Positions 1-8,156 of a DNA stretch of 29,333 bases are shown piece by piece. The stretch comes from Deltaproteobacteria bacterium (GTDB taxonomy: Bacteria > Lernaellota > Lernaellaia > JACKCT01). The DNA lies in the NCBI GenBank assembly GCA_020633895.1, contig JACKCT010000021.1, forward strand, positions 1-29,333, given 5' to 3'. Position numbers and translations under genes: made by a program. Below the pieces are notes generated by a model. The model saw only the letters and a program-made list of their open reading frames with translations. It did not search any database and had not been told where the DNA came from. The first letter of the stretch is position 1. Each line of letters begins with the position of its first letter.

Positions 1-27
1 TCAAACATAGCCCCGACCTGCCTGATC

Positions 28-516
28 CTAATTCGCCCAATCCGGCCCCGGCTCCGGCGGCTCCTTGGCCAGCGGGCCCCGGACATTTTCCGGGCCGCCG
101 CGCTTCAGGTTCACATCCGGGCGAAAGTTGTGGCAGACGCGGCAATCCTTGCGAGGCTTGGGCGCGGATTTCTCCGTGGCGTGGCAGGTGTTGCACATCA
201 GATGGAAGGCCCGCTTGGAGGGGATGACGTCGTCCTTCCCCCCGACCGTATGGCACTCGACGCACGACGACCCCATCCCCTGCGCTTCCTCGGTATGATG
301 GCATTTCAGGCAGTCGGCGCCGGCTCGGGCCAGATGGGCGGTGTGGTCGAAGGTGACGGGCATGGTGCCGCCGTGGTTGATGACAATCTTACCGGCGGGC
401 ATCGCCTGTCCGGCCGCGTCGCGACTCGCCCAAAACGCCGCCGACCCCAGCGCCAACATCAACGCGGCGACGAGGAAAATGTGGGAGGCGATTCGTTTGG
501 GGTGTTTGTGCGTCAC
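28..516 (-). CDS. Tetraheme c-type cytochrome (cytochrome c3/c7-like), exported
   Basis: The 162-residue product carries four CxxCH heme-attachment motifs (C69-H73, C85-H89, C108-H112, C125-H129). Extra histidines at 58, 61, 74 and 105 could be the distal ligands; the FDHxxH stretch at 57-61 is typical of class III cytochromes. A basic start followed by a hydrophobic run at about 12-30 looks like a signal peptide or membrane anchor, so the hemes would sit in the periplasm. The likely role is low-potential electron transfer; the partner cannot be told from the sequence. The start is GTG at 516, because an in-frame stop lies only about 30 bases upstream and no better start is present; the ribosome binding site is weak. 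The C-terminal 30 residues after the last heme are Pro/Glu-rich with no further motif. It is divergent from the lipase-like lipoprotein gene. Family assignment is firm, specific function unknown. Confidence 0.88.
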   Translation of the reverse strand: MTHKHPKRIASHIFLVAALMLALGSAAFWASRDAAGQAMPAGKIVINHGGTMPVTFDHTAHLARAGADCLKCHHTEEAQGMGSSCVECHTVGGKDDVIPSKRAFHLMCNTCHATEKSAPKPRKDCRVCHNFRPDVNLKRGGPENVRGPLAKEPPEPGPDWAN

Positions 517-704
517 AGGCTCTCGATGCAGGTCGGTTAGGGGTCACAAAGCTGGCACACCATGCCATTTTTCGTCGCGTTTTTCGGGCGACTTATGCTA
601 TGCTCCGCCGGCTTTTTGAGCAACACGCGCCAGGAGACGGTCCATCGGTTTCACCGCGACCGCGACTGGGGCCCCTGATTTTCGGCCCACGAGGGAGGTT
701 CCCG

Positions 705-2705
705 ATGAATTGGCGTCTGCGTTGGCGTCGTACGCCCGTCATGATTCTGCTCCTGTTGATCGCCCTGGGGGCCATGGCCGCCGATTGCGGCGGCGTCACC
801 CCGAACTTCAAACCCGGTTCGAAGCAGTTCTACGACATGCCTTTCCCCAACGATCTGCTGATCGGCGAATCGGGTACGGTGGAACTGGGTGATTTCCCGC
901 AGCCGGACGGCGCGGTGCTTATCAACCGCTACATCAAGACGGCCCGGCGCGAGGTCAAGGGCTGGGGCCAAGGCGGCGTGTTCTTCACTTTCAACGGCGG
1001 TATCGACCCGGCCTCCCTTCCCCAATCGACGCAGTCCTCGGTGGCCGCCGACGCCTCGGCGTACATCGTGTCCATCGATCCGGGCACGCCCGACTACGGC
1101 GTGAAATATCCGGTGAGTTTCAAGTTCCGCGCCGCCGCGACCAAATACCTGCCCGAAAATTCGCTGGCCATGCTGCCCGTGCAAGGCTCGGGACTGCGTC
1201 ATGGGCAGACGTACGCGGCGGTGGTGACGACGAAGGTGAAAGACGAGGAAGGCAAAGCCCTTAAGACTGCCTCGGATTTCCAGGCCGCGCTGGCCGGTAG
1301 CGCGTCGGCCGACGTCAACAGCGTCTTCGCCAAGTTGGCCGCCTTCCTGGACGACCAGGAGATTCCCTTCAAGTCCGTCGCCGTGGCCTCGGTCTACACG
1401 ATCCAAGATCCCCTGCCTCGCATGCTCGCCATGCGCGACCACGCCTACAACGACTACGCCTTGACGCCCATCGACGCGAACAGCCTGTTCGACGCCGAGC
1501 AGACCGGCGATTACCAGGTCATCGAGGGCCAGGTCACGCTGCCCAACTATCAGTCCGGCAACGCGCCCTTCACCTTCGCCGGCGGCAATGTGGAGTTCGA
1601 CGGCAACGGCAAGCCGATCGTTCAAAACGAATTCTCGACGCGCTTTGCCCTGACCATTCCCAAGGGCGAGATGCCCGAAGACGGCTGGCCGATCCTCATC
1701 TACTGCCACGGCTCGGGCGGATCCTACCGCAGCTTCGTGGGCTCCAACGACGTTTCGGCCTGGCTGGCGCGCAACGGCGTGGCCGGCATCGGCATCGACG
1801 CGCCCCACCACGGCCCCCGCGCCCCCGAAGGCACCAACGGCGATTGGTGGTCGTTCTATTTCTACAACGCTTCCAACCCGGACGCGTTCTTCGACAACAA
1901 CATCCAAGGCGCCACCGAATCGATGGTGCTCATCCGCCAGGTGCTCAATCTGGTCGTTCCCGCCGGTCTGGTGCCTCAGCAGGAGGCGACGACTTTCGAC
2001 CCGGACCACGTCTTCTTCATGGGCCACTCCCAGGGCTCGACGGTCGGCCCGCCGCTGGTGGCCGTGGACCCGATGATCAAGGCGGCGTATTTTTCCGGCG
2101 CCGGGGCGGGGCTCATCTGGAATCTGCTGACCAAGAAGCTGCCCTTTGACGTGACGGCGCTGGTGCGCGTGGCCCTGGGCCTGTCCGAGGAAGAGGCGGC
2201 CGAGGAGCTCGACGAGTTCCACCCGGCCCTGTCCATGTTGCAGCACATCGCGGAGATCGCCGAGGGCGGCACCTTCGGTCGCTACTACTACAGCGAACCG
2301 GTGCCCGGCGCTTCGCCCAAGCACGTGGCCCAGGGACAGGGCGTCACCGACACCTACGTGGACATCCTCAACCAAGGCACCTTCGCCGCCGCCGCGCACC
2401 TGGACCAGGTGGGCGCGTCGTTGGACCCGGATTCGTTGTCCCGCATTGTCTGGACCGGCGGGATGCAGTTGGCCGACAGCCCGGTCGTCGCCAACCGCGC
2501 GGCTTATGACGACGAGCCGATCACGGCGACCTACTCCCAGTACCCCGCGCCGACCGACGGCAGCGACGGCCACTTCGTCAGCTTCCGCTTCCCCGAACTG
2601 CGCCGACGCATCGGATGCTTCTTCGGCACGGCGGTCGAGCTGGGCACGCCGATCTGGGTCGACAACAATTCCAACGAATTCGCGCCCTGCCTGCCGGAGA
2701 ATTAG
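705..2705 (+). CDS. Lipoprotein with alpha/beta-hydrolase (VolA-type lipase-like) fold
   Basis: The 666-residue product begins with a basic, hydrophobic signal of lipoprotein type (cysteine in AADCGG near residue 27), so it is probably tethered to the membrane. The first third contains MPFPNDLL and a region that resembles, from memory, the N-terminal domain of bacterial virulence-factor lipases such as VolA. The rest is an alpha/beta hydrolase: an ILIYCHGSGG oxyanion-type segment, then GHSQG with the nucleophile serine at residue 442 (codon 2028-2030). The start at 705 is chosen because GGGAGG (693-698) precedes it at 6 bases and it begins a good signal peptide; an upstream ATG at 600 would add 35 unlikely residues. 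The substrate is probably a lipid ester, which is inference. It is divergent from the cytochrome gene and followed by an intergenic repeat, so it is likely monocistronic. Confidence 0.75.
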   Translation: MNWRLRWRRTPVMILLLLIALGAMAADCGGVTPNFKPGSKQFYDMPFPNDLLIGESGTVELGDFPQPDGAVLINRYIKTARREVKGWGQGGVFFTFNGGIDPASLPQSTQSSVAADASAYIVSIDPGTPDYGVKYPVSFKFRAAATKYLPENSLAMLPVQGSGLRHGQTYAAVVTTKVKDEEGKALKTASDFQAALAGSASADVNSVFAKLAAFLDDQEIPFKSVAVASVYTIQDPLPRMLAMRDHAYNDYALTPIDANSLFDAEQTGDYQVIEGQVTLPNYQSGNAPFTFAGGNVEFDGNGKPIVQNEFSTRFALTIPKGEMPEDGWPILIYCHGSGGSYRSFVGSNDVSAWLARNGVAGIGIDAPHHGPRAPEGTNGDWWSFYFYNASNPDAFFDNNIQGATESMVLIRQVLNLVVPAGLVPQQEATTFDPDHVFFMGHSQGSTVGPPLVAVDPMIKAAYFSGAGAGLIWNLLTKKLPFDVTALVRVALGLSEEEAAEELDEFHPALSMLQHIAEIAEGGTFGRYYYSEPVPGASPKHVAQGQGVTDTYVDILNQGTFAAAAHLDQVGASLDPDSLSRIVWTGGMQLADSPVVANRAAYDDEPITATYSQYPAPTDGSDGHFVSFRFPELRRRIGCFFGTAVELGTPIWVDNNSNEFAPCLPEN

Positions 2706-2977
2706 AAGCGCATTCGGCCTTTCAGAGCCCCGACCGTCAGGGAGGGGTTGTCGAGCGTTCCGAAGCGACAAACGCGGACGACTTTCACCGGGACATCGCC
2801 AACCGCTCACTACCCGCCTACGCCAGGGCTACGGCGAGGCAAGCGGCTCGCGGCTTGGACATCGCATGACGACGCGATCTCACTGCTCAGGCGCTCCAAG
2901 CACTCCCTCCAGGTCGCGTCTCTGAAGGAATTGGAGCCATTGCCCCCTCGCCCGTCCTCGGCGATGATGTTGTCGCC
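2706..2977. other. Gene-free interval made of repeat pieces
   Basis: I see no credible gene between the lipase-like gene and the metal ATPase. The interval holds the 36-mer at 2722-2757, a CGCCAGGGCTACGGCGAGGC stretch at 2821-2840 that resembles environmental intergenic repeats I remember, and a 20-mer at 2846-2865. The 20-mer recurs with one mismatch at 12519-12538. No clear promoter or ribosome binding site for the ATPase was found here. Confidence 0.6.
2722..2757 (+). repeat. Intergenic repeat core, copy 1 (36-mer)
   Basis: This 36-base unit, beginning TCAGAGCCCCGACCGTCAGG, recurs in inverted orientation at 12445-12480 with two mismatches. A related form (CAGAGCCGCGACCTGT followed by AGGGAGCGGGTTG) lies at 26597-26625. 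It sits just after the lipase gene stop codon. From memory, similar 'AGAGCCGCGACCGT...GGGAGCGGGT' elements are scattered between genes in planctomycete and metagenome assemblies. It carries no gene of its own. Confidence 0.8.
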
Positions 2978-4864
2978 ATGGACGCCACCGCCATCCCGCG
3001 CCAATCTTTCTTCGAACGCTATTTCGGCGGGCACCCGAAAGAACTGCTGATCGCCCTCCTCGCGATCGGCGGGATCGCGGCGTACCTGGTCATGAAATTC
3101 GCCCTCGGCCTGCCCCAGGCGACCGCCGATTACGCTTTGTGGGCGGTGCTGATCTTCGGCGGAGCACCCCTGGTCTGGGATCTGGCCAAGCACGTTCTCC
3201 GCTTCGAATTCGGCGCCGATCTGCTGGCCGGGATCTCCATTGTCACGGCCGTGCTGCTGGGCGAATACCTGGCCGGGTCCATCGTCGTGCTGATGCTCTC
3301 CGGCGGCGAAACGCTGGAGGCCTACGCGGTGCATCGCGCGTCCTCGGCGCTGGAGGCCCTGGCCGCCCGCAGCCCCACCCACGCCTATCTGAAAACCGAC
3401 GACGGCCTCGTCGAAACGCCCGTCGACGACATCAAGGTCGGCGATCTGCTGGTGGTGCGTCCCCACGACATCTGCCCGGTGGACGGCACGGTCGAGGAAG
3501 GCTACGGCACCATGGACGAGTCGTACCTGACCGGCGAGCCCTACGATATGTCCAAGGCCCCCGGATCGTCGGTCCTATCCGGCGCGGTCAACGGCGAGAG
3601 CGCGCTGGTCGTGCGGGCGTCCAAGCGGGCCGTGGATTCGCGCTACGCCCAGATCATGGCCGTCATGAAGGAATCCGAGCAGCGCCGCCCGCGCATCCGC
3701 CGCCTGGGCGATCAACTCGGCGCCGCCTACACTCCCGTCGCTGTCACCATCGCGCTGGTCGCGTGGCTGGTGTCCGGCGACCCGATCCGCTTTCTGGCGG
3801 TGCTCGTGGTCGCCACGCCTTGCCCGTTGCTCATCGCCATCCCCGTCGCGATCGTCGGTTCCATCTCGGTGGCGGCCCGGCGCAGCGTCATCATCAAGGA
3901 CCCCACCGTGCTCGAGCAGGTAGACAACTGCCACGCCCTCATCTTCGACAAAACCGGCACCCTCACCTACGGCAAGCCGACTCTCACCGACACGCATCTG
4001 GCGCCGGGCATGAGCCGCGACCGGGTCTTGGGCTTCGCCGCCAGCATGGAGCGCTATTCCAAACACCCGTTGGCGACCGCGTTGGTGGACGCGGCCAAGG
4101 CGGCCGGCGTGCCGACCGAACACCCGGAACGCATCAGCGAAAAGCCGGGGCACGGGTTGGTCGGGTCGGTGCATGGGTGCGAGGTGGAGGTCACGGGCCG
4201 CTCCCATCTCAAGGCCCGGGGCCTGGACGCCGACCTGCCGCCGCCGACCGAGTCCGGGTTGGAGTGCGTGGTGTTGGTGGACGGCAAATACGCCGCGACG
4301 TTCCGCTTCCACGACGAACCCCGGGAAGGCACCCGTCCGTTCATCGAGCATCTGCGGGAGAAGCACCACTTTGAGCACGTCATGCTCGTGTCCGGCGACC
4401 GGGAATCGGAGGTGAAATATCTGGCGCGAAAAGTCGGCATCACCGAGGTGCTGGCCGAGCAATCGCCGGAACAGAAACTGGAGATCGTCCGGCAGGTGCT
4501 GGAAGAAGGCAAGCTCATCTTCGTCGGCGACGGCACCAACGACGCACCCGCCCTGATGCAGGCCACGGTGGGCATCGCGATGGGCCAGGGCTCGGACGTG
4601 ACCGGCGAGGCGGCGGGGGCGGTGATCCTGGAAGCGTCTCTGCGTCGGGTGGATGAGTTTTTCCATGTCGCCCAACGCATGCGCCGCATCGCCCTGCAAA
4701 GCGCCATCGGCGGCATGGCGCTCTCCGGCATCGGCATGGGCTTCGCCGCCTTCGGCGTCCTGACCCCCGTCATGGGCGCCGTCGCCCAGGAGATCATCGA
4801 CGTCTTCGCGGTGCTCAACGCCCTTCGCGCCGCGTTCCCGCCGAGGAAGCTAACGGATTACTGA
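2978..4864 (+). CDS. Heavy-metal P-type ATPase, P1B-5-like (TPCP motif)
   Basis: This 628-residue membrane transporter has the full P-type ATPase set: TGEP (185-188, actuator), DKTGTLT with phosphorylated Asp324, the P1B HP pair (363-364) and GDGTND (517-522). The metal-site motif in the membrane is TPCP (280-283), where CPC or SPC is seen in Cu, Zn or Co pumps, and the last helices carry QEIID (604-608). From memory, TPCP plus QExxD marks the P1B-5 group linked to Ni, Co or Fe export, so metal efflux of that kind is the best guess. It lacks both an N-terminal metal-binding domain and the C-terminal hemerythrin-like domain reported for some P1B-5 pumps. The ATG at 2978 has no obvious ribosome binding site; it is kept because the membrane segments begin soon after. 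No metal-responsive regulator is adjacent. Substrate is uncertain. Confidence 0.88.
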   Translation: MDATAIPRQSFFERYFGGHPKELLIALLAIGGIAAYLVMKFALGLPQATADYALWAVLIFGGAPLVWDLAKHVLRFEFGADLLAGISIVTAVLLGEYLAGSIVVLMLSGGETLEAYAVHRASSALEALAARSPTHAYLKTDDGLVETPVDDIKVGDLLVVRPHDICPVDGTVEEGYGTMDESYLTGEPYDMSKAPGSSVLSGAVNGESALVVRASKRAVDSRYAQIMAVMKESEQRRPRIRRLGDQLGAAYTPVAVTIALVAWLVSGDPIRFLAVLVVATPCPLLIAIPVAIVGSISVAARRSVIIKDPTVLEQVDNCHALIFDKTGTLTYGKPTLTDTHLAPGMSRDRVLGFAASMERYSKHPLATALVDAAKAAGVPTEHPERISEKPGHGLVGSVHGCEVEVTGRSHLKARGLDADLPPPTESGLECVVLVDGKYAATFRFHDEPREGTRPFIEHLREKHHFEHVMLVSGDRESEVKYLARKVGITEVLAEQSPEQKLEIVRQVLEEGKLIFVGDGTNDAPALMQATVGIAMGQGSDVTGEAAGAVILEASLRRVDEFFHVAQRMRRIALQSAIGGMALSGIGMGFAAFGVLTPVMGAVAQEIIDVFAVLNALRAAFPPRKLTDY

Positions 4865-4886
4865 TGGGCGACGACAGAGCGCCATC

Positions 4887-4985
4887 GGGTGCCACACTTT
4901 CACAACGCCGAAGGCGGAGGGAAGGTGTGAAATAGGACAATTCACATCTTTTCTCGAACTTCGTTCTCGCAAAAATGTGGCACCC
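4887..4985. repeat. Hairpin-ended intergenic element (about 99 bp)
   Basis: The element is bounded by a perfect 10-base inverted repeat, GGGTGCCACA at 4887-4896 and TGTGGCACCC at 4976-4985. The inside is less GC-rich and contains short internal complements such as CCGAAGGCGG and TCGAACTTCG. It lies in the 214-base gap between the ATPase and the DUF2892 gene and encodes nothing. From memory, elements ending in GGGTGCCACA occur between genes in diverse metagenome bacteria, so it may be a MITE-like or REP-like sequence. It could also act as a weak terminator. Confidence 0.6.
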
Positions 4986-5078
4986 ATTTGTCGATGCGCG
5001 ATTCCCCCTTCCCATCCCCATTGCACGCGCTATATTGACCGAAGGGTAGCGCAACCGGACACGGACTGGAGGTATGTC

Positions 5079-5309
5079 ATGGCGTCGAAGATCTTCTCGT
5101 TGAATGTCCATCCGATCGAGCGCGGGGTGCGCATCGTGATCGGGTTGGTGCTGCTGAGCCTGGTGTTCGTCGGGCCGAAGACGCTGTGGGGCCTGATCGG
5201 CATCGTACCCATCGTCACGGGCCTGACCGGCGTGTGCCCGCCCTACGGGCTGCTGGGTATCAACACCTGCAAGATGGGCAAGAAGGGCGGCGCCGAGAAG
5301 AGCGCCTAG
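5079..5309 (+). CDS. DUF2892 small inner-membrane protein (YgaP TM-domain-like)
   Basis: This 76-residue protein has two hydrophobic segments, about residues 16-33 and 36-56, in the pattern of DUF2892: an N-terminal NVHPIERGVRIVIG, then VFVGPKT, and a C-terminal GVCPPYGLLGINTC. The family is small two-helix inner-membrane proteins that also occur fused to rhodanese domains, as in YgaP; the cysteine pair near the end is usual for the family. The role is poorly known, with sulfur or redox links inferred from such fusions. The start at 5079 is set by CTGGAGG (5066-5072) six bases upstream. An earlier in-frame start at 4977 would run through the upstream repeat and is not believed. The next gene starts 4 bases after the stop, so the two are probably co-transcribed. 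Confidence 0.85.
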   Translation: MASKIFSLNVHPIERGVRIVIGLVLLSLVFVGPKTLWGLIGIVPIVTGLTGVCPPYGLLGINTCKMGKKGGAEKSA

Positions 5310-5313
5310 CGCG

Positions 5314-6540
5314 TTGCCTCCCGTCGAGCTTCCCGACTTCAAAGTCCCCGGCGGTCGCCATTGGGAGACGGCCGCCCTGGGCGCCGCCTTGACCTACCAA
5401 GGCGTCGTCGATCCGTTCACCGGCCGCCCGCCGTCCGAGGCCATGATCCTGGGTCTGGGCGGCGGCATCGTTCCCGGCTACTCCTTTTGCCCTTCCACGT
5501 TGGATCGCGCGAGCGGCGTTCTCGTCACCGGCCGGACGCACCTCATCGCCACCACGCCGATCTTCGCCGAGCGCGTCGCCTCGCGCCTGGGTGGGAAAAT
5601 CCACGTCTCCGAAACCGCCGGAGAGAAGAAGGCCCTGGCGAATCTGGCGGCCGTGTTGGCCGACGGCAAACCCGCGATGGTTTGGGCCCAGAAGACGATG
5701 TTGCCGTATCTGCATCTTGGCTGGCGGGACGGTTGCCAGTGGTTCATGCATGTGGTGTGCGTGCATTCGTTGGATGAGGCCGGCGGCGATGTGCGCGTGG
5801 CCGAGGCGGCGCCCACGTCCCTGTCGGTGGAGGGGACGGCGTTCGCGGCGGCGCGGGCGGACGTGTGCTCGTTCAAGAACCGCGTGGTGACGCTCGACCT
5901 GCCGACGAAGCTGACGAAGGCGGCGTATGCCGACGCGGTTCGCGCGGGGCTGGCGGATTACATCGACGCGTCCCGTCGGCCGAAAATGAAAACGTTCTCC
6001 CTGATCGGCCTGCGGGAGTGGGCGAAGATGCTCACCAACGACAAAAACGCGCGGGGCTGGCGGCGGGCGTACTCCGGCGGCGAGTTGTATCGCGCGCTCC
6101 GGGACGCGTTCGACTCCATCGAGACCTGGGGCAACGGCGGCGGGAATTTTCGCGGGATGTACGCGGAGTTTCTCGACGAGGCGGCGATCGTCACGAAAAC
6201 GCCCGCGTTGTCCGAGGCGGCCGCGGCCCATCACGAGTTGGCGACCGAGTGGACCGTGCTGGCCGATGCATTCCTGCCGGACCGCGTCGCGCCGTTCAAA
6301 AAGACCAAGACGCTCCTTCGCAAGAGGCGTGATTTGTTTGAATCCAAAGGCGCTGGTGCCGACAAGCAGCTTGCGAAAATCACCGACGAGCTAGCAGCCC
6401 TCGAAATCGCCACGCTCGCCGACTTCCCCCTCACCGACGCCCACGCCGCCGACCTCCTCGCCGACGTGCAGGCGTGGCTGGGCGGATTACTGGACAAGGA
6501 AGACGCCGCGCTCGACGCGCTGGAAGCGATCGTCGGTTAA
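5314..6540 (+). CDS. BtrH_N / DUF4872-like protein
   Basis: The 408-residue protein matches, from memory, the two-domain layout of BtrH-type proteins. An N-terminal papain/C39-like half (about 10-180) carries GGRHWETAAL, then ILGLGGG, WAQ and a VCVHSLDE strand. A C-terminal DUF4872-like half (about 190-300) carries WGNGGGNFRGMYAEFL. The last 100 residues are helical and charged. BtrH itself moves an acyl group from a carrier protein in butirosin synthesis, but most relatives are uncharacterised and no antibiotic pathway is visible here. The usual HC pair near the N terminus is HW (residues 16-17). The start is TTG at 5314, 4 bases after the DUF2892 stop, with a purine-rich GAGAAGAG about 12 bases upstream. 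The stop abuts the convergent hydrolase gene with no intervening base. Confidence 0.68.
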   Translation: MPPVELPDFKVPGGRHWETAALGAALTYQGVVDPFTGRPPSEAMILGLGGGIVPGYSFCPSTLDRASGVLVTGRTHLIATTPIFAERVASRLGGKIHVSETAGEKKALANLAAVLADGKPAMVWAQKTMLPYLHLGWRDGCQWFMHVVCVHSLDEAGGDVRVAEAAPTSLSVEGTAFAAARADVCSFKNRVVTLDLPTKLTKAAYADAVRAGLADYIDASRRPKMKTFSLIGLREWAKMLTNDKNARGWRRAYSGGELYRALRDAFDSIETWGNGGGNFRGMYAEFLDEAAIVTKTPALSEAAAAHHELATEWTVLADAFLPDRVAPFKKTKTLLRKRRDLFESKGAGADKQLAKITDELAALEIATLADFPLTDAHAADLLADVQAWLGGLLDKEDAALDALEAIVG

Positions 6541-7650
6541 TCAGCGAATCCGCTTGGAAATGCCGATCCCGATGCCGATGCGGAATTGGGGTTTGGACGC
6601 GGGGCGGTGTTCGTCCAGGAAAGGCAATAGTGCGGACTTGAAGGCGGCGAAATCTTCGTACATGGGCACGTGCCCGATGTCGGCGAGTTCGACGAGCGTC
6701 GCGTCCGGAATCGCGGCCTTGGCCTTGCGCCCCAGTTCCGGGTAGTCGCCCAGCGTTTCGGCCACCTTCTCGGGCACGTCGTTTTTACCCAGCGCCGTGC
6801 GGTCCCGCTGCCCGATGATCAGCAGCACCGGCATCTTCAAATCGGGAAATTCATAGAGCACGGGCTGCGTGAAGATCATGTCATACGTCAGCGCCGAGAC
6901 CCGCGCCATCCACGCCGCGTTCGGCCCGACCGCCCACCCGGCCTGAATGTCGAGCAACGGGTCGTACGCCTCTTGCCACTGCCCGGCGAAATACGCGTCC
7001 TTCATATACTGCTTCACCGACGCGGGCGTCTTTTTCGTTTCCCGCGCCGCCCAATCGTCCACCGTGCGATAAGGCACAACGCGCTTCCAATCCTCCAACC
7101 CGATCGGGTTGACCAGCGTCAGGCTCGTCGTGCCTTTCGGATACATCAGCGCGTAGCGCGTCGCGACCATGCCGCCCATGGAATGGCCGACCACCGCCGC
7201 CTCGTGAATGCCCAATTCCTCGAGCAACTCGTGCGTTAATGCGGCGAGCTGGTGAAAGCTGTACTGGAAATCCATCGGCTTGCTCGACTTGCCGAAGCCG
7301 ATCTGATCCGGCGCGATCACCCGATAGCCGTCCCGGGTCAACGTGTCGATCGTCCGCGCCCAATAGGCACCCGAGAAATTCTTACCGTGCAAAAGCAGCA
7401 CCGCGCCCTTGGCCAGGCCGTCGGCCGGCACGTCCATGAACGCCATCTCCACGCGCTGATTCTGGGAGGTCGTTTCGAAAATTTGCACCGGATAGGGGTA
7501 GTCGTAGCCGGTCAGGCGCGCGTCGAGCCCCCGCTGCACGGCGGCGGCGTTCGCGGCGTCGGACAGCTCCGGCGACGGCTCGGACTTGCCGGCGCAACCG
7601 AACGCGAAAAGCAAAATGAAAACGAGAAGAATCGCGACACGCGTGGTCAT
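6541..7650 (-). CDS. Alpha/beta-fold hydrolase lipoprotein
   Basis: The 369-residue protein has a short lipoprotein signal with FGC-A lipobox (Cys19), so it is probably anchored in the envelope. The hydrolase core shows HGK (88-90, oxyanion region), [11 protein letters not shown] (115-125), GHSMGG with nucleophile Ser157, Asp283 in GQRDRT and His327 in DIGHVP. This is the complete triad of the proline-iminopeptidase/haloalkane-dehalogenase-like superfamily. The substrate is unknown. The extreme C terminus, [13 protein letters not shown], is encoded by short ATCGGC-type repeats and looks like a low-complexity extension. The gene is the last of a probable minus-strand run purC, DUF1285-like, hydrolase, starting 32 bases after the DUF1285-like stop. 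No clear ribosome binding site is seen. It converges on the BtrH-like gene with no gap. Confidence 0.85.
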   Translation of the reverse strand: MTTRVAILLVFILLFAFGCAGKSEPSPELSDAANAAAVQRGLDARLTGYDYPYPVQIFETTSQNQRVEMAFMDVPADGLAKGAVLLLHGKNFSGAYWARTIDTLTRDGYRVIAPDQIGFGKSSKPMDFQYSFHQLAALTHELLEELGIHEAAVVGHSMGGMVATRYALMYPKGTTSLTLVNPIGLEDWKRVVPYRTVDDWAARETKKTPASVKQYMKDAYFAGQWQEAYDPLLDIQAGWAVGPNAAWMARVSALTYDMIFTQPVLYEFPDLKMPVLLIIGQRDRTALGKNDVPEKVAETLGDYPELGRKAKAAIPDATLVELADIGHVPMYEDFAAFKSALLPFLDEHRPASKPQFRIGIGIGISKRIR

Positions 7651-7682
7651 GGGGGAAATCCGATCGCGCCGGAGGGGACGCG

Positions 7683-8156
7683 TCAGTTGACGTTGTCGGC
7701 GGCCGTTTCGATGCCCTCTTGGGGCGGCAGCTTGAACCGGGCGTCATTGTACACCAGTTCGAAGCCGCCCTCGCCGTCTTCCTCGATGCATTCGGCCAAT
7801 TCGTGATAGGCGCTGGTGGAAAAGCGGGCGCGCACGCCGTTGCGGGCGTCGCAATAGGGCACGTTGCCCTTGAAGACGAGAGAGTTGGGATCGAGCATCA
7901 CGTACGTGTCGTCATGCAGACGCAGACGCATGCCCTCCGGCTCGACGCGAAGGGCCGTGACGATCAGCGGCGCGTCCTCCACCTCGATTTCCAGGCGCAC
8001 TCCATCCGAATGCACCACGTGCGTGCCGTCGTCCTCGCGCCGCAGCAATTGGGAAAACAGCTTCCATGTCCGCTCGTGGGTGATCTTCTCGTCGTTGTGA
8101 AACCAGTCGCCGTGGCGATTGACGAAAAAATTCCCCGCGAGCGGATGGTTGGCCAT
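7683..8156 (-). CDS. DUF1285-like protein
   Basis: The 157-residue soluble protein shows features I associate with DUF1285: an opening [15 protein letters not shown], a helix with [12 protein letters not shown], and a strand pair around [14 protein letters not shown]. The rest is beta-rich with no catalytic motif. The family function is unknown. The start is fixed at the ATG at 8156, whose A is the final A of the purC TAA stop (TAATG overlap), a layout that favours translational coupling. A longer reading in this frame reaches 8831 but runs wholly inside purC and is not real. It is followed closely by the hydrolase lipoprotein gene. The association with purC is probably a shared transcript rather than a shared pathway. 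Confidence 0.72.
   Translation of the reverse strand: MANHPLAGNFFVNRHGDWFHNDEKITHERTWKLFSQLLRREDDGTHVVHSDGVRLEIEVEDAPLIVTALRVEPEGMRLRLHDDTYVMLDPNSLVFKGNVPYCDARNGVRARFSTSAYHELAECIEEDGEGGFELVYNDARFKLPPQEGIETAADNVN

Noticed and set aside
594-620. TATGCT box at 594-599 as a promoter for the lipase-like gene
   Set aside because: No acceptable -35 at 16-18 bases upstream; too weak to list.
651-2810. A 719-codon open frame on the minus strand opposite the lipase-like gene
   Set aside because: It is the antisense shadow of a clear signal-bearing hydrolase, Arg/Gly/Val-rich with no motif, as expected in high-GC DNA.
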